From contig CAMQUX010000019.1 of NCBI GenBank assembly GCA_947037905.1, forward strand, positions 1-13,736: a DNA stretch of 13,736 bases. The letters run 5' to 3'. Numbering within the stretch: the stretch's first letter is position 1; each line of letters opens with the position of its first letter. This document shows positions 7,158-13,162 of the stretch, one piece after another. This DNA is from an uncultured Desulfovibrionaceae bacterium (GTDB taxonomy: Bacteria; Desulfobacterota; Desulfovibrionia; Desulfovibrionales; Desulfovibrionaceae). Under the pieces are notes generated by a model. That model did no database searches and had not been told where the DNA came from. It saw only the letters and a list, made by a program, of their open reading frames with translations. A program made the position numbers and the translations under genes.

Positions 7158-7880
7158 TTAGAAACCTTTTTCAAAAACGCCGAAGCCCATAATAAATAAC
7201 ACAATAAAAATAAGCCGCCTGTAGGAAGTGTTTTTCATGTTTTTAGAAATACGCAGTCCAATAAAAAGCCCGAGCACAACAGCTGGCAGCGATGCAAGAT
7301 AGAGTAGGAAAGATTGTTTATTAAAAAGTCCACCGCTTGCTTGTGCAAGTATTACAATAATACCTGATGTCACAAAAAAAGTAGCAAGTCCACTTTTCAC
7401 ACGGTCCTTATCCCAACCGCTAAGAGCTGCGTAAATAATAAGAGGTGGACCATTTATTCCAAAGCTTGTCCCAAAAAATCCTGAAATAAGCCCCACAAGA
7501 TATCCCCAGTGACGTGAAATAACACGCATGGTTTTCGTCTCAAAGAAAAACGCCCAAACAGAATAGAGCATAATAAAAGAGCCAAGAATTATTTTAAGCG
7601 CACTTTCTGGAAGTGTTTGTAGTAGGAATACTCCGAAAAAAGAACCAGGAATAAGCCCGACTATGAGCGTTTGTATTCTTTTAAAGTCTATATTTTTTTC
7701 AAGCGTGAAAATAACTTGCAGATTAAGTGAAAGTACAAGAAGAGTAGTAGCAGGAACAGCAATGGGAATTTCTATATAGCGTGAAATAAAAGGCATGGCG
7801 ACCATTGCAGCACCAAATCCAGTGATACCATTTACAAGCCCTGCAAAAAACCATGCTATGATAGATATGGCGTATTCCAT
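7158..7880 (-). CDS. TauE/SafE family permease
   Basis: Integral membrane protein of 240 residues with about seven to eight hydrophobic segments. It shows the family's internal duplication: a glycine-rich motif in the first helix (GLVNGITGFGAAMVAMP, 14-30) and its counterpart in the second half (GLISGFFGTSFGINGPPL, 130-147). TauE/SafE proteins (PF01925) are thought to move small anions across the cytoplasmic membrane, including sulfite, sulfonates and organic acids; the substrate here cannot be read from sequence. ATG start with AAGGAG (complement at 7891-7896) 10 bases upstream. It is the first gene of a two-gene unit with the sigma-54 activator, whose ribosome binding site directly follows the permease stop codon. 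AOR lies upstream on the same strand but is separated by 471 bases and a terminator, so a link to AOR is contextual only. Confidence 0.9.
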   Translation of the reverse strand: MEYAISIIAWFFAGLVNGITGFGAAMVAMPFISRYIEIPIAVPATTLLVLSLNLQVIFTLEKNIDFKRIQTLIVGLIPGSFFGVFLLQTLPESALKIILGSFIMLYSVWAFFFETKTMRVISRHWGYLVGLISGFFGTSFGINGPPLIIYAALSGWDKDRVKSGLATFFVTSGIIVILAQASGGLFNKQSFLLYLASLPAVVLGLFIGLRISKNMKNTSYRRLIFIVLFIMGFGVFEKGF

Positions 7881-8175
7881 GAAAAATATTCTCCTTGAGT
7901 ATAGAATAAAATCAATTTTTTTGTATGATATAGCTATTATTAGATAAAGAAAAGTTTTTTTCCTCTAAAGCAGAATAAAATTTGTATGTTTGTATGTGCA
8001 CAGTAAAAGTTGTGCGAGAATGAGAGCATCAAGATAAAATTATTATAAATAAGGGTGATCGTTTTAATTTAATAAAATGATTATAAAGAACAAAGAACAA
8101 GAGTATTAAGAAATTAAAATTAAAATTTAGATGAAGATTTAGAATAGGATTAAAAAAAGAGTATTAAGAAAGAAA

Positions 8176-8205
8176 AATGAATAAATGAATAAATGAATAA
8201 ATGAA
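8176..8205 (+). repeat. 8-bp tandem repeat, nearly four copies
   Basis: The unit AATGAATA occurs three times in full (from 8176, 8184 and 8192), followed by a partial fourth copy. It lies in the non-coding gap left of AOR. As an uninterrupted short-unit repeat it could vary in copy number between strains. Confidence 0.9.
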
Positions 8206-8251
8206 CATGATAATATATATGATAGGTGAGAATAGTTTAAGATAAAATTAT

Positions 8252-8289
8252 AAGCAATAAAAGCACAAATAAGCAATAAAAGTACAAAC
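8252..8289 (+). repeat. 19-bp direct tandem duplication
   Basis: AAGCAATAAAAGCACAAAT (8252-8270) is followed directly by AAGCAATAAAAGTACAAAC (8271-8289), with two mismatches. It lies 20 bases left of the AOR terminator. Confidence 0.88.
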
Positions 8290-8309
8290 AATACAGTCTA
8301 TGAAGAATA

Positions 8310-8338
8310 AAAAAGGGAAGTAAATTACTTCCCTTTTT
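8310..8338 (-). terminator. Intrinsic terminator of the AOR gene
   Basis: Near-perfect palindrome: 14-base arms 8310-8323 and 8325-8338 around one base, realistically a GGGAAGT/ACTTCCC stem with a 5-base loop. Read on the minus strand it lies 13 bases past the AOR stop and is followed by a run of T (complement of the A-run at 8309-8314). The arms also carry T's in the other direction, so it may work both ways. Confidence 0.9.
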
Positions 8339-8351
8339 ATTATTTTTTGTT

Positions 8352-10085
8352 CTAAACAAGTACTTTTGCTTTTTCAGTTTCATCTTCAGTAAAGTCCCAT
8401 GTCACATTATGTGGAGGGAAGTTTTCTGCAAAGAAACGTGGAAGACGGTCGTCTAATTTTGTGAATCCTGCTTTTTTATTAAAAGCAAGCTCATCAGTTA
8501 AGCAAGTTATTCCTAAGTTAAGAATATCATCAACGCTGTAGTCTTGACCAGTAAGAGCAGAAACCATTTTCGCCATACAAGGAACACCACGTTCATCGTC
8601 AAGTACTGCAAAAGCAACAAAAAGACAAAGACCTAATGAGTCAATTGCAGCAGTTGCAATTTGAAGGTTTTTAGATATTTCGATATTACCTTCTTTTTTA
8701 AGTCCATCAACAGTACCACCACAGCTAAGAAGGTTTTGACAAACGCTGTATCCAGCAGTATGGTCTCCGCCCATTGGTGTAGTTGCATATGTTACTCCAA
8801 TACCTTTTACAGCACGTGGATCATAAGCAGGTAATGCTTGGTTTTTTACAGTAGGAATACGGTCAACACCAAATGCTGCTGCAGTAAAGCCTGTACCGTT
8901 TCCGATAATGCGTCCTAGAGGTGATTTTTTGCCCACTTCTCTTAATAGATTAAGTGCGCCTTCAGCGTCACCCCAAGCTATAACGCCTGCTTCCATTGCC
9001 ATAGCAAGGGAACTTGCCATTTCAATTGTATCGATACCGATTTCATCACAAGTTCTATCCATAGTTGCGATAGCATCTAAATCATCGATTAAAAGATGCG
9101 CTCCAAAGCCCCAGATTGTTTCATATTCGAAACCTGTAGTTAAGAAATTACCATCTTTGTCGTTATATACTTGTGAACACTGAATGATACAGCCAGTATG
9201 GCAACCATGTTTAACTTTACCCTTACGTTCAGTAATAGTATTTGCTAATGTTTCGCCACAGATTTTTTCAACTTGATCAAATTTGCCTTCACGAAAGTTT
9301 TTTGTAGGAAGAGCGCCTGCTTCGTTAACAATGCTAACAAGAACAGCTGTACCATATGCTGGTAACCCTTGAGAAGTTACTGGGTGTTTTAAAAGAATAT
9401 CAGTCCATTCTTTACGAATTTCTTTTAAATCGTCCATATTTGCAATTTCAAGTTTTTGATTTGAAGTTGCAGTATCAAGAAAAATAGCTTTAATTTTTTT
9501 AGAACCTAAAACAGCACCCATGCCACCACGTCCAGCTGAACGAGTAGGTAGTCCTTCAGGATCTGAGAACTGGATTGTTGATGCTTGTAGACAGCATTCG
9601 CCTGCAGGTCCAACCATTGCAGTTACAGCTTTTTCGCCAAATTTTGCTTGTAATTTTTTTTGTGCTGCATAAGTTTGCATTCCTGCAATTTCGCCTGCTG
9701 GTAAAAATTCTACTGAATTTTCATTGATGCGAACAATAGAAAAATCATCAGTTTCTGGTTTATCTTCAAAGATAATAGCAAGTAGCCCAAGTTTTGGAAG
9801 AGTTTGTGCGAACTGTCCACCAGCATTACTTTCTTTAATACCTTGAGTAAGAGGAGATTTAGCTCCTACAGATAAACGTCCTGAGTTAGCAAGATTTGTT
9901 CCTGCAAGTATTCCTGCTGCGAAAACAATTTTGTTATCGCTAGAAAGAGGATGTGCATCAGCTGGAACTTCTGTGTTGATTATGCGAGAAGTTAAAGCTC
10001 TTCCGCCAAGTTTTGCATAAGTTGTAACATCTTCAAACACATATTCTTTTGTGCGAGTGTTAATACGTAGAATTTTTTGTGCCAT
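8352..10085 (-). CDS. aor: Tungsten/molybdenum aldehyde ferredoxin oxidoreductase
   Basis: Oxidises aldehydes to carboxylic acids with ferredoxin as electron acceptor, or the reverse; cytoplasmic and oxygen-sensitive. The 577 residues are close to the usual 600. The N-terminal cofactor-binding domain is intact (LGGRALTSRII 26-36, RLSVGAKSPLT 70-80, GRGGMGAVLGSKKIKA 185-200). Probable [4Fe-4S] ligands are Cys295, Cys299, Cys303 (CHTGCIIQC) and Cys487. Pterin-binding motifs are DEIGID (347-352) and DSLGLC (482-487). Glu320 or Glu322 (GFEYETIWG) and His442 (GGDHTAG) match active-site residues of archaeal AOR. The first cysteine spacing is C-x3-C, where Pyrococcus AOR has C-x2-C. ATG start with AGGAG (complement at 10092-10096) 6 bases upstream. 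Divergent from a moaD-like gene, with its own terminator; no ferredoxin or separate iron-sulfur subunit gene lies nearby. Confidence 0.95.
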   Translation of the reverse strand: MAQKILRINTRTKEYVFEDVTTYAKLGGRALTSRIINTEVPADAHPLSSDNKIVFAAGILAGTNLANSGRLSVGAKSPLTQGIKESNAGGQFAQTLPKLGLLAIIFEDKPETDDFSIVRINENSVEFLPAGEIAGMQTYAAQKKLQAKFGEKAVTAMVGPAGECCLQASTIQFSDPEGLPTRSAGRGGMGAVLGSKKIKAIFLDTATSNQKLEIANMDDLKEIRKEWTDILLKHPVTSQGLPAYGTAVLVSIVNEAGALPTKNFREGKFDQVEKICGETLANTITERKGKVKHGCHTGCIIQCSQVYNDKDGNFLTTGFEYETIWGFGAHLLIDDLDAIATMDRTCDEIGIDTIEMASSLAMAMEAGVIAWGDAEGALNLLREVGKKSPLGRIIGNGTGFTAAAFGVDRIPTVKNQALPAYDPRAVKGIGVTYATTPMGGDHTAGYSVCQNLLSCGGTVDGLKKEGNIEISKNLQIATAAIDSLGLCLFVAFAVLDDERGVPCMAKMVSALTGQDYSVDDILNLGITCLTDELAFNKKAGFTKLDDRLPRFFAENFPPHNVTWDFTEDETEKAKVLV

Positions 10086-10161
10086 GGTGAACTCCTACTT
10101 GTTAGTACGATTAAAGGATTTTCTAATTTTTTTCTGCCTTAAGTTTATTATGAATGTTTGG

Positions 10162-10216
10162 AGCATAACATATTTAAAATAAAAATCTACAATTATTTTA
10201 GCATATTACATATGCT
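10162..10216. promoter_or_regulatory. Palindromic operator-like site with a second degenerate copy
   Basis: AGCATAT-TAC-ATATGCT at 10200-10216 is a perfect 7-bp inverted repeat with a 3-base centre. AGCATAACATATTT at 10162-10175 looks like the same site with two central bases lost and a weaker right arm. The centres are about 40 bases apart, near four helical turns. They lie about 80 and 120 bases before the AOR start and about 140-190 bases before the possible sigma-54 start for moaD, which suits a dimeric activator or repressor. Confidence 0.5.
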
Positions 10217-10329
10217 CAGAAATACATAATACAAAAAAGTATTTGCTAGCTTGCATTTTTTGAAAGGGCTATTTACACTATAAAAAATAATTAGGGTTAT
10301 TTTGATGAAATCTTGTAATATTAAAATCT

Positions 10330-10345
10330 GGGAAGGATATTTGCT
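10330..10345 (+). promoter_or_regulatory. Possible sigma-54 promoter of the moaD-like gene
   Basis: GGGAAGGATATTTGCT: the invariant GG (10331-10332) and GC (10343-10344) are exactly 10 bases apart. Nine of the 12 defined positions fit TGGCACG-N4-TTGCW, and the -12 part (TTGCT) is complete. Transcription would begin near 10356, about 120 bases before the gene. A sigma-54 activator gene lies 3 kb away on the other strand, which makes the site more plausible, but a chance match is possible. Confidence 0.4.
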
Positions 10346-10478
10346 GTTAAAAACATCTAAGAGAAGTATCAATAAGAGTGAAGAGTGAAGAAGAAAGAAG
10401 AGTAAAAGAGACAAATAGATATAAGTAATGAGTTAGGATAAAATATTGAGTAAGAAAAGAGTATAATACGAGGGAATT

Positions 10479-10751
10479 ATGATAAAGGTTAAATTTTTTG
10501 CGCAGTTACGAGATGTAACAGGACACAAAATTATTGATATGGAATTTAAAGGAGATGCTCTGAGCTTAGTAATACAGGTTTGTGAGCGATTTGGAGAGGA
10601 GCTAAGAAACTATTGTTTAAAAGATGGGCATTTAGATGAAGATATTCATGTGATGATAAACGGGCGAAATATTGTCTTTTTATCAGGTGAAGAGACGCAA
10701 ATAAAAGAAAATGATGAAGTAGCAATTATTCCAAAAGTGGGTGGTGGTTGA
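10479..10751 (+). CDS. MoaD/ThiS-like sulfur carrier protein
   Basis: Small ubiquitin-fold protein of 90 residues that carries sulfur as a C-terminal thiocarboxylate. It begins with the beta strand typical of MoaD (MIKVKFFAQLRDVTG) and ends PKVGGG, so the terminal Gly-Gly needed for adenylation and thiocarboxylation is exposed, with one extra glycine before it. The loop VMINGRNI (58-65) and the ENDEVAIIP stretch (77-85) are also MoaD-like. Next to AOR and followed by an E1-like enzyme, it most likely supplies the dithiolene sulfurs of the tungsto- or molybdopterin cofactor. It may be a second, AOR-dedicated carrier beside a housekeeping MoaD elsewhere; that is inference. ATG start with GAGGG at 10470-10474 only 4 bases upstream. 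The large subunit of molybdopterin synthase (MoaE) is not in the window. Confidence 0.9.
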   Translation: MIKVKFFAQLRDVTGHKIIDMEFKGDALSLVIQVCERFGEELRNYCLKDGHLDEDIHVMINGRNIVFLSGEETQIKENDEVAIIPKVGGG

Positions 10752-11124
10752 TAGTTAAGATTCTGTTTTATTTGTGATAATTTTGCAATAAGCTAGCATA
10801 AATAACAATGTTTACACTTTAATAAATGAAGTAAGTGGACTGGTTCAAATTGGTTTGATATTTTAGGCATTCTATAAGTTTTGATATTTATTAAGCAGTA
10901 ATATTGCTGATTTAAAAATGAGCATTTAAAAAATGTACAGTTTTTTAATTTTTACTTAGATATTTTTGCTATTTTGAAAAATATCACTTTAAAAATATTA
11001 TTTTGTATTTTAACTGAATTTATTTACAATAAGCACTCTTTTTAAGGTAACATATCTTTTAAACTAAGCGCTTTTACTATCATTAGAATATAAAATTTCT
11101 CTGAATATATTTGGAAATAAACAT
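10752..11124. other. 373-base AT-rich gap between the moaD-like and thiF-like genes
   Basis: No ORF or RNA gene is recognised. One perfect inverted repeat (10959-10985) is present. A TATAAA lies at 11089-11094, but no matching -35 is seen at 16-18 bases, so I do not call a promoter. Unlike the other gaps, it is not purine-biased and lacks obvious tandem repeats. The partner genes are usually close together, so this spacing is odd. Confidence 0.5.
10959..10985. repeat. Perfect 9-bp inverted repeat between the moaD-like and thiF-like genes
   Basis: GATATTTTT (10959-10967) and AAAAATATC (10977-10985) are exact complements with a 9-base loop. Only A-T pairs except the outermost make it a weak RNA hairpin, and no uninterrupted T-run follows on the plus strand, so it is a poor terminator. 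A protein-binding site is equally possible. Confidence 0.6.
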
Positions 11125-12021
11125 ATGCGAAAACAATCTGAAATATCTCAAGATAAAAATAAAATCCTTTCAAAAAAGGACGAAATACTCAAAAAACTTT
11201 CCTCGCATACTCAAGAAGAAAAAGGCTCTCAAGTCTTATCAAGTGATACTATAGCACAGTTTGCAAGGGAGTATACGTGTTCTTTTCTGGAAATGGAGTG
11301 TTTTTTACTCGAGCATGAGATAATGCCACTACGCTATCAACGAAATTTAGGAAGTTTTGGTTTTTTAGGACAAAAAAAGATACTTGAGACAAGAGTTGCA
11401 GTGATCGGCTGTGGTGGTCTTGGTGGAATAGGTGCTGAATTGCTTTTAAGAGCTGGTTTTGAGCATCTTGTACTTATAGATGGGGACACGTTCTCAGAAA
11501 GTAATTTGAATCGTCAAATAGGCAGTACGGAAGAATTTTTAGGACAAAACAAAGCAGAAGTACGTAGAAAACAATTACTAGAGATAAATAGTCATGCGTG
11601 CATAAAAGTTTATAAAGAGATGCTTACAGAAGAAAATTGTGCAGAGTTTTTAGAAGGTGTTGATGTTGTTTTTGATGCGCTTGATTCTTTTTCCGCAAGA
11701 GAAATAGTATACACCTATGCAGAGGAAAAAGAGAAAATTGTTGTGCATGGTGCAATTGCTGGTTTTCACGGGCAGGCAGCGTTAGTTTTGCCAGAAAATA
11801 CGGTCTTAAAAGATTTCTGTATAAATAAAGGCGATGGATCTCAGAAAGATAAAGGGCTTGAAGATAAATTAGCTAATCCTACTACAAGTCCAAGTAGTAT
11901 AGCAAGTTTACAAGTAGCAATGCTTATACAATATATACTTGGTAAGAAACCAGTTAAAGAGGGTGTAATTTTTCTTGATATGGAGAATTTTGAAATGGAT
12001 TATTTGCAAGTGGTTGACTAA
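11125..12021 (+). CDS. ThiF/MoeB/HesA-family sulfur-carrier adenylyltransferase (E1-like)
   Basis: Activates the C-terminal glycine of a MoaD/ThiS-type protein with ATP; the gene just upstream is the obvious partner. It has 298 residues. An N-terminal extension (1-78, lysine-rich, then a helical part with YQRN at 71-74) precedes the E1 Rossmann domain: ATP loop GCGGLGG (95-101), DGD (119-121), SNLNRQ (126-131, catalytic Arg130), Lys143, and DALDS (184-188, Asp187 in the magnesium site). The SPSSIASLQVAML stretch (255-267) matches the crossover region before the last helix. The two CxxC zinc motifs of MoeB are missing: only one cysteine (Cys232) occurs at the first site and none in the C-terminal part. 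Family members near AOR genes in Desulfovibrio relatives have a similar long N-terminus, from memory. ATG start with a weak site, GGAA 8 bases upstream. Confidence 0.88.
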   Translation: MRKQSEISQDKNKILSKKDEILKKLSSHTQEEKGSQVLSSDTIAQFAREYTCSFLEMECFLLEHEIMPLRYQRNLGSFGFLGQKKILETRVAVIGCGGLGGIGAELLLRAGFEHLVLIDGDTFSESNLNRQIGSTEEFLGQNKAEVRRKQLLEINSHACIKVYKEMLTEENCAEFLEGVDVVFDALDSFSAREIVYTYAEEKEKIVVHGAIAGFHGQAALVLPENTVLKDFCINKGDGSQKDKGLEDKLANPTTSPSSIASLQVAMLIQYILGKKPVKEGVIFLDMENFEMDYLQVVD

Positions 12022-12141
12022 GTGTAGATAGTCTAAGTCATATTCGGTAAATATATTTTAAAATACTAGAAGTTCAAAACTGAAATTTTTAAAACTCAAA
12101 GCTTTTATATTCAGAGCTTTGATAATCGGGGATTTAATATA

Positions 12142-12183
12142 AAAACAGAAAAGCAAAGGTATATATCTTTGCTTTTCTGTTTT
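12142..12183. terminator. Bidirectional terminator between thiF-like and licD-like genes
   Basis: Perfect 17-bp stem: 12142-12158 (AAAACAGAAAAGCAAAG) pairs with 12167-12183 (CTTTGCTTTTCTGTTTT) around an 8-base loop. The A-rich left arm and T-rich right arm give a U-tail in both directions, which fits its place between converging genes. Confidence 0.93.
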
Positions 12184-12225
12184 ATTCAAATATATGATAC
12201 TATAGAATTATTAATTAAGTACCTA

Positions 12226-13050
12226 TTAAAATCTACTATCTTCAATTTCTACGTAGTTAGGATGTATAAATTGAGCTTTTGGGAATCTTTCATAAGGGCC
12301 AAACATTTTTCGTAAGTATGCATCAGGATTATTAGGTATTTTTATTTGCATTCCTTCAAACTCTGCATACTTAGTTGGAAAAATTGTTTCATTTTTATGC
12401 GAAATTTCTTCAAGCATTCTATTTTGTTCAAATAATACACTGTCTTCTAATTGTTTATGTGGGAAAAATTCTATAAATCCTCCATTACCTTCGGTGAAGC
12501 CAATTCTAGTGATAAAATCATGAGTGCGAAGTGCAAATTTTGGATCAAGATTTTCATCAAGAATAGAAAGAAATTTTTTATACTCGTCTTCCATTATAGC
12601 AATATCAATATCATAATCCCATGGGATACACTTCCCATCGTGACGTACTACTCCAAGTAAACCTCCGCCATCTAACCAGTAGTCGATATCACATTTTTTA
12701 CATATACGAGCAAATTCTTTAAAAACTTCAAGGCAATTTTGCTGGAGTGTTTTCATTTTACCAATAGCTGGTCTTGCTTTTGCTGGGTCGATATAATAGT
12801 CAATCACAAGATTTTGCCTTATTTCTATGCTAGATAGGGTTATGTTGTGTTGTTTAGAAATAACGGCAGTAAATTTTTGATTTTCTAAAAGAATTGGTAA
12901 GCTCTCGGATATGAATGCTATTTTCTTTGACATGAACCCCATTTTTTCTTTAAGGCGTTTGTTTTCTTCTAGTAGCAGGTCTTGCTTAGCATTCATTTCC
13001 ATAAGAAGATTTTCAATGGATGTATGTTGTTCGTCATTTATATCTTTCAT
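12226..13050 (-). CDS. LicD-family nucleotidyltransferase-like protein with N-terminal coiled coil
   Basis: LicD proteins (PF04991, related to fukutin) transfer phosphocholine or similar phospho-groups onto surface sugars. With the ATG at 13050 the protein has 274 residues. A charged helical, probably coiled-coil stretch (about 10-45) precedes the catalytic domain from about residue 105. The family signature is clear: YWLDGGGLLGVVRHDG (124-139) then IPWDYDIDIAIM (142-153), whose Asp145, Asp147 and Asp149 should bind the metal. The C-terminal NPDAYLRKMFGPYERFP (241-257) matches the usual tyrosine-rich closing motif. An in-frame ATG at 13113 would add 21 residues, but it lies inside a likely promoter, while 13050 has AAGGA 7 bases upstream. 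A paralogue lies just upstream. The true acceptor is unknown. Confidence 0.87.
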   Translation of the reverse strand: MKDINDEQHTSIENLLMEMNAKQDLLLEENKRLKEKMGFMSKKIAFISESLPILLENQKFTAVISKQHNITLSSIEIRQNLVIDYYIDPAKARPAIGKMKTLQQNCLEVFKEFARICKKCDIDYWLDGGGLLGVVRHDGKCIPWDYDIDIAIMEDEYKKFLSILDENLDPKFALRTHDFITRIGFTEGNGGFIEFFPHKQLEDSVLFEQNRMLEEISHKNETIFPTKYAEFEGMQIKIPNNPDAYLRKMFGPYERFPKAQFIHPNYVEIEDSRF

Positions 13051-13057
13051 AATAAAT

Positions 13058-13062
13058 TCCTT
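13058..13062 (-). promoter_or_regulatory. Ribosome binding site fixing the licD-like start at 13050
   Basis: AAGGA on the minus strand (TCCTT here), 7 bases before the ATG at 13050. The longer in-frame start at 13113 has no comparable site. Confidence 0.65.
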
Positions 13063-13083
13063 TTTATTTATGCTCTTTAATTG

Positions 13084-13113
13084 TTCATAATAAATGATAC
13101 TCATTCTAGTCAA
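13084..13113 (-). promoter_or_regulatory. Possible sigma-70 promoter of the licD-like gene
   Basis: On the minus strand TTGACT (complement at 13108-13113, 5 of 6 to consensus), an 18-base spacer, then TATGAA (complement at 13084-13089, 4 of 6). It lies about 35 bases before the preferred start codon and would let this gene be read independently of its upstream paralogue. Confidence 0.45.
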
Positions 13114-13162
13114 AAAAACATTTTTTCGCTCAGAATAATTTGTATAATATAAATATTCTATT

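Larger units (their letters stand above)
7881..8351. other. 471-base gap between AOR and the permease gene, no gene seen
   Basis: Very AT-rich with stop codons in all frames at short intervals. It contains short tandem repeats (8176-8205 and 8252-8289), a duplicated AGAGTATTAAGAAA string (near 8100 and 8158), the AOR terminator at the right end, and the permease ribosome binding site at the left end. I searched the minus strand upstream of the permease for a sigma-54 -24/-12 pair (GG-N10-GC) and found none, so the permease-activator unit is probably not controlled by sigma-54 from this gap. Confidence 0.55.
10086..10478. other. 393-base divergent control region between AOR and moaD-like genes
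   Basis: No coding region that I trust. It should carry promoters for both directions. Visible elements are a 17-bp palindrome (10200-10216) with a degenerate relative (10162-10175), a possible sigma-54 promoter facing moaD (10330-10345), and a purine-rich stretch (10370-10420) of GAAGAGTGAAG-type repeats like those in other gaps of this window. No convincing sigma-70 promoter for AOR was found. Confidence 0.6.

Noticed and set aside
10193..10414. A 73-codon minus-strand ORF between AOR and the moaD-like gene, rich in Leu and Phe
   Set aside because: It is the complement of a purine-rich repeat stretch, has low complexity, no good ribosome binding site, and would overlap the control elements.
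10462..10467. Perfect TATAAT just before the moaD-like gene as a sigma-70 -10 box
   Set aside because: It lies 11 bases from the ATG, would put the RNA start inside the ribosome binding site, and has no -35 at 16-18 bases (TTGAGT is only 10 bases away).
12226..13113. Longer licD-like reading frame starting at ATG 13113
   Set aside because: The extra 21 residues do not look like the family, the start overlaps a likely -35 box, and ATG 13050 has a proper AAGGA site.
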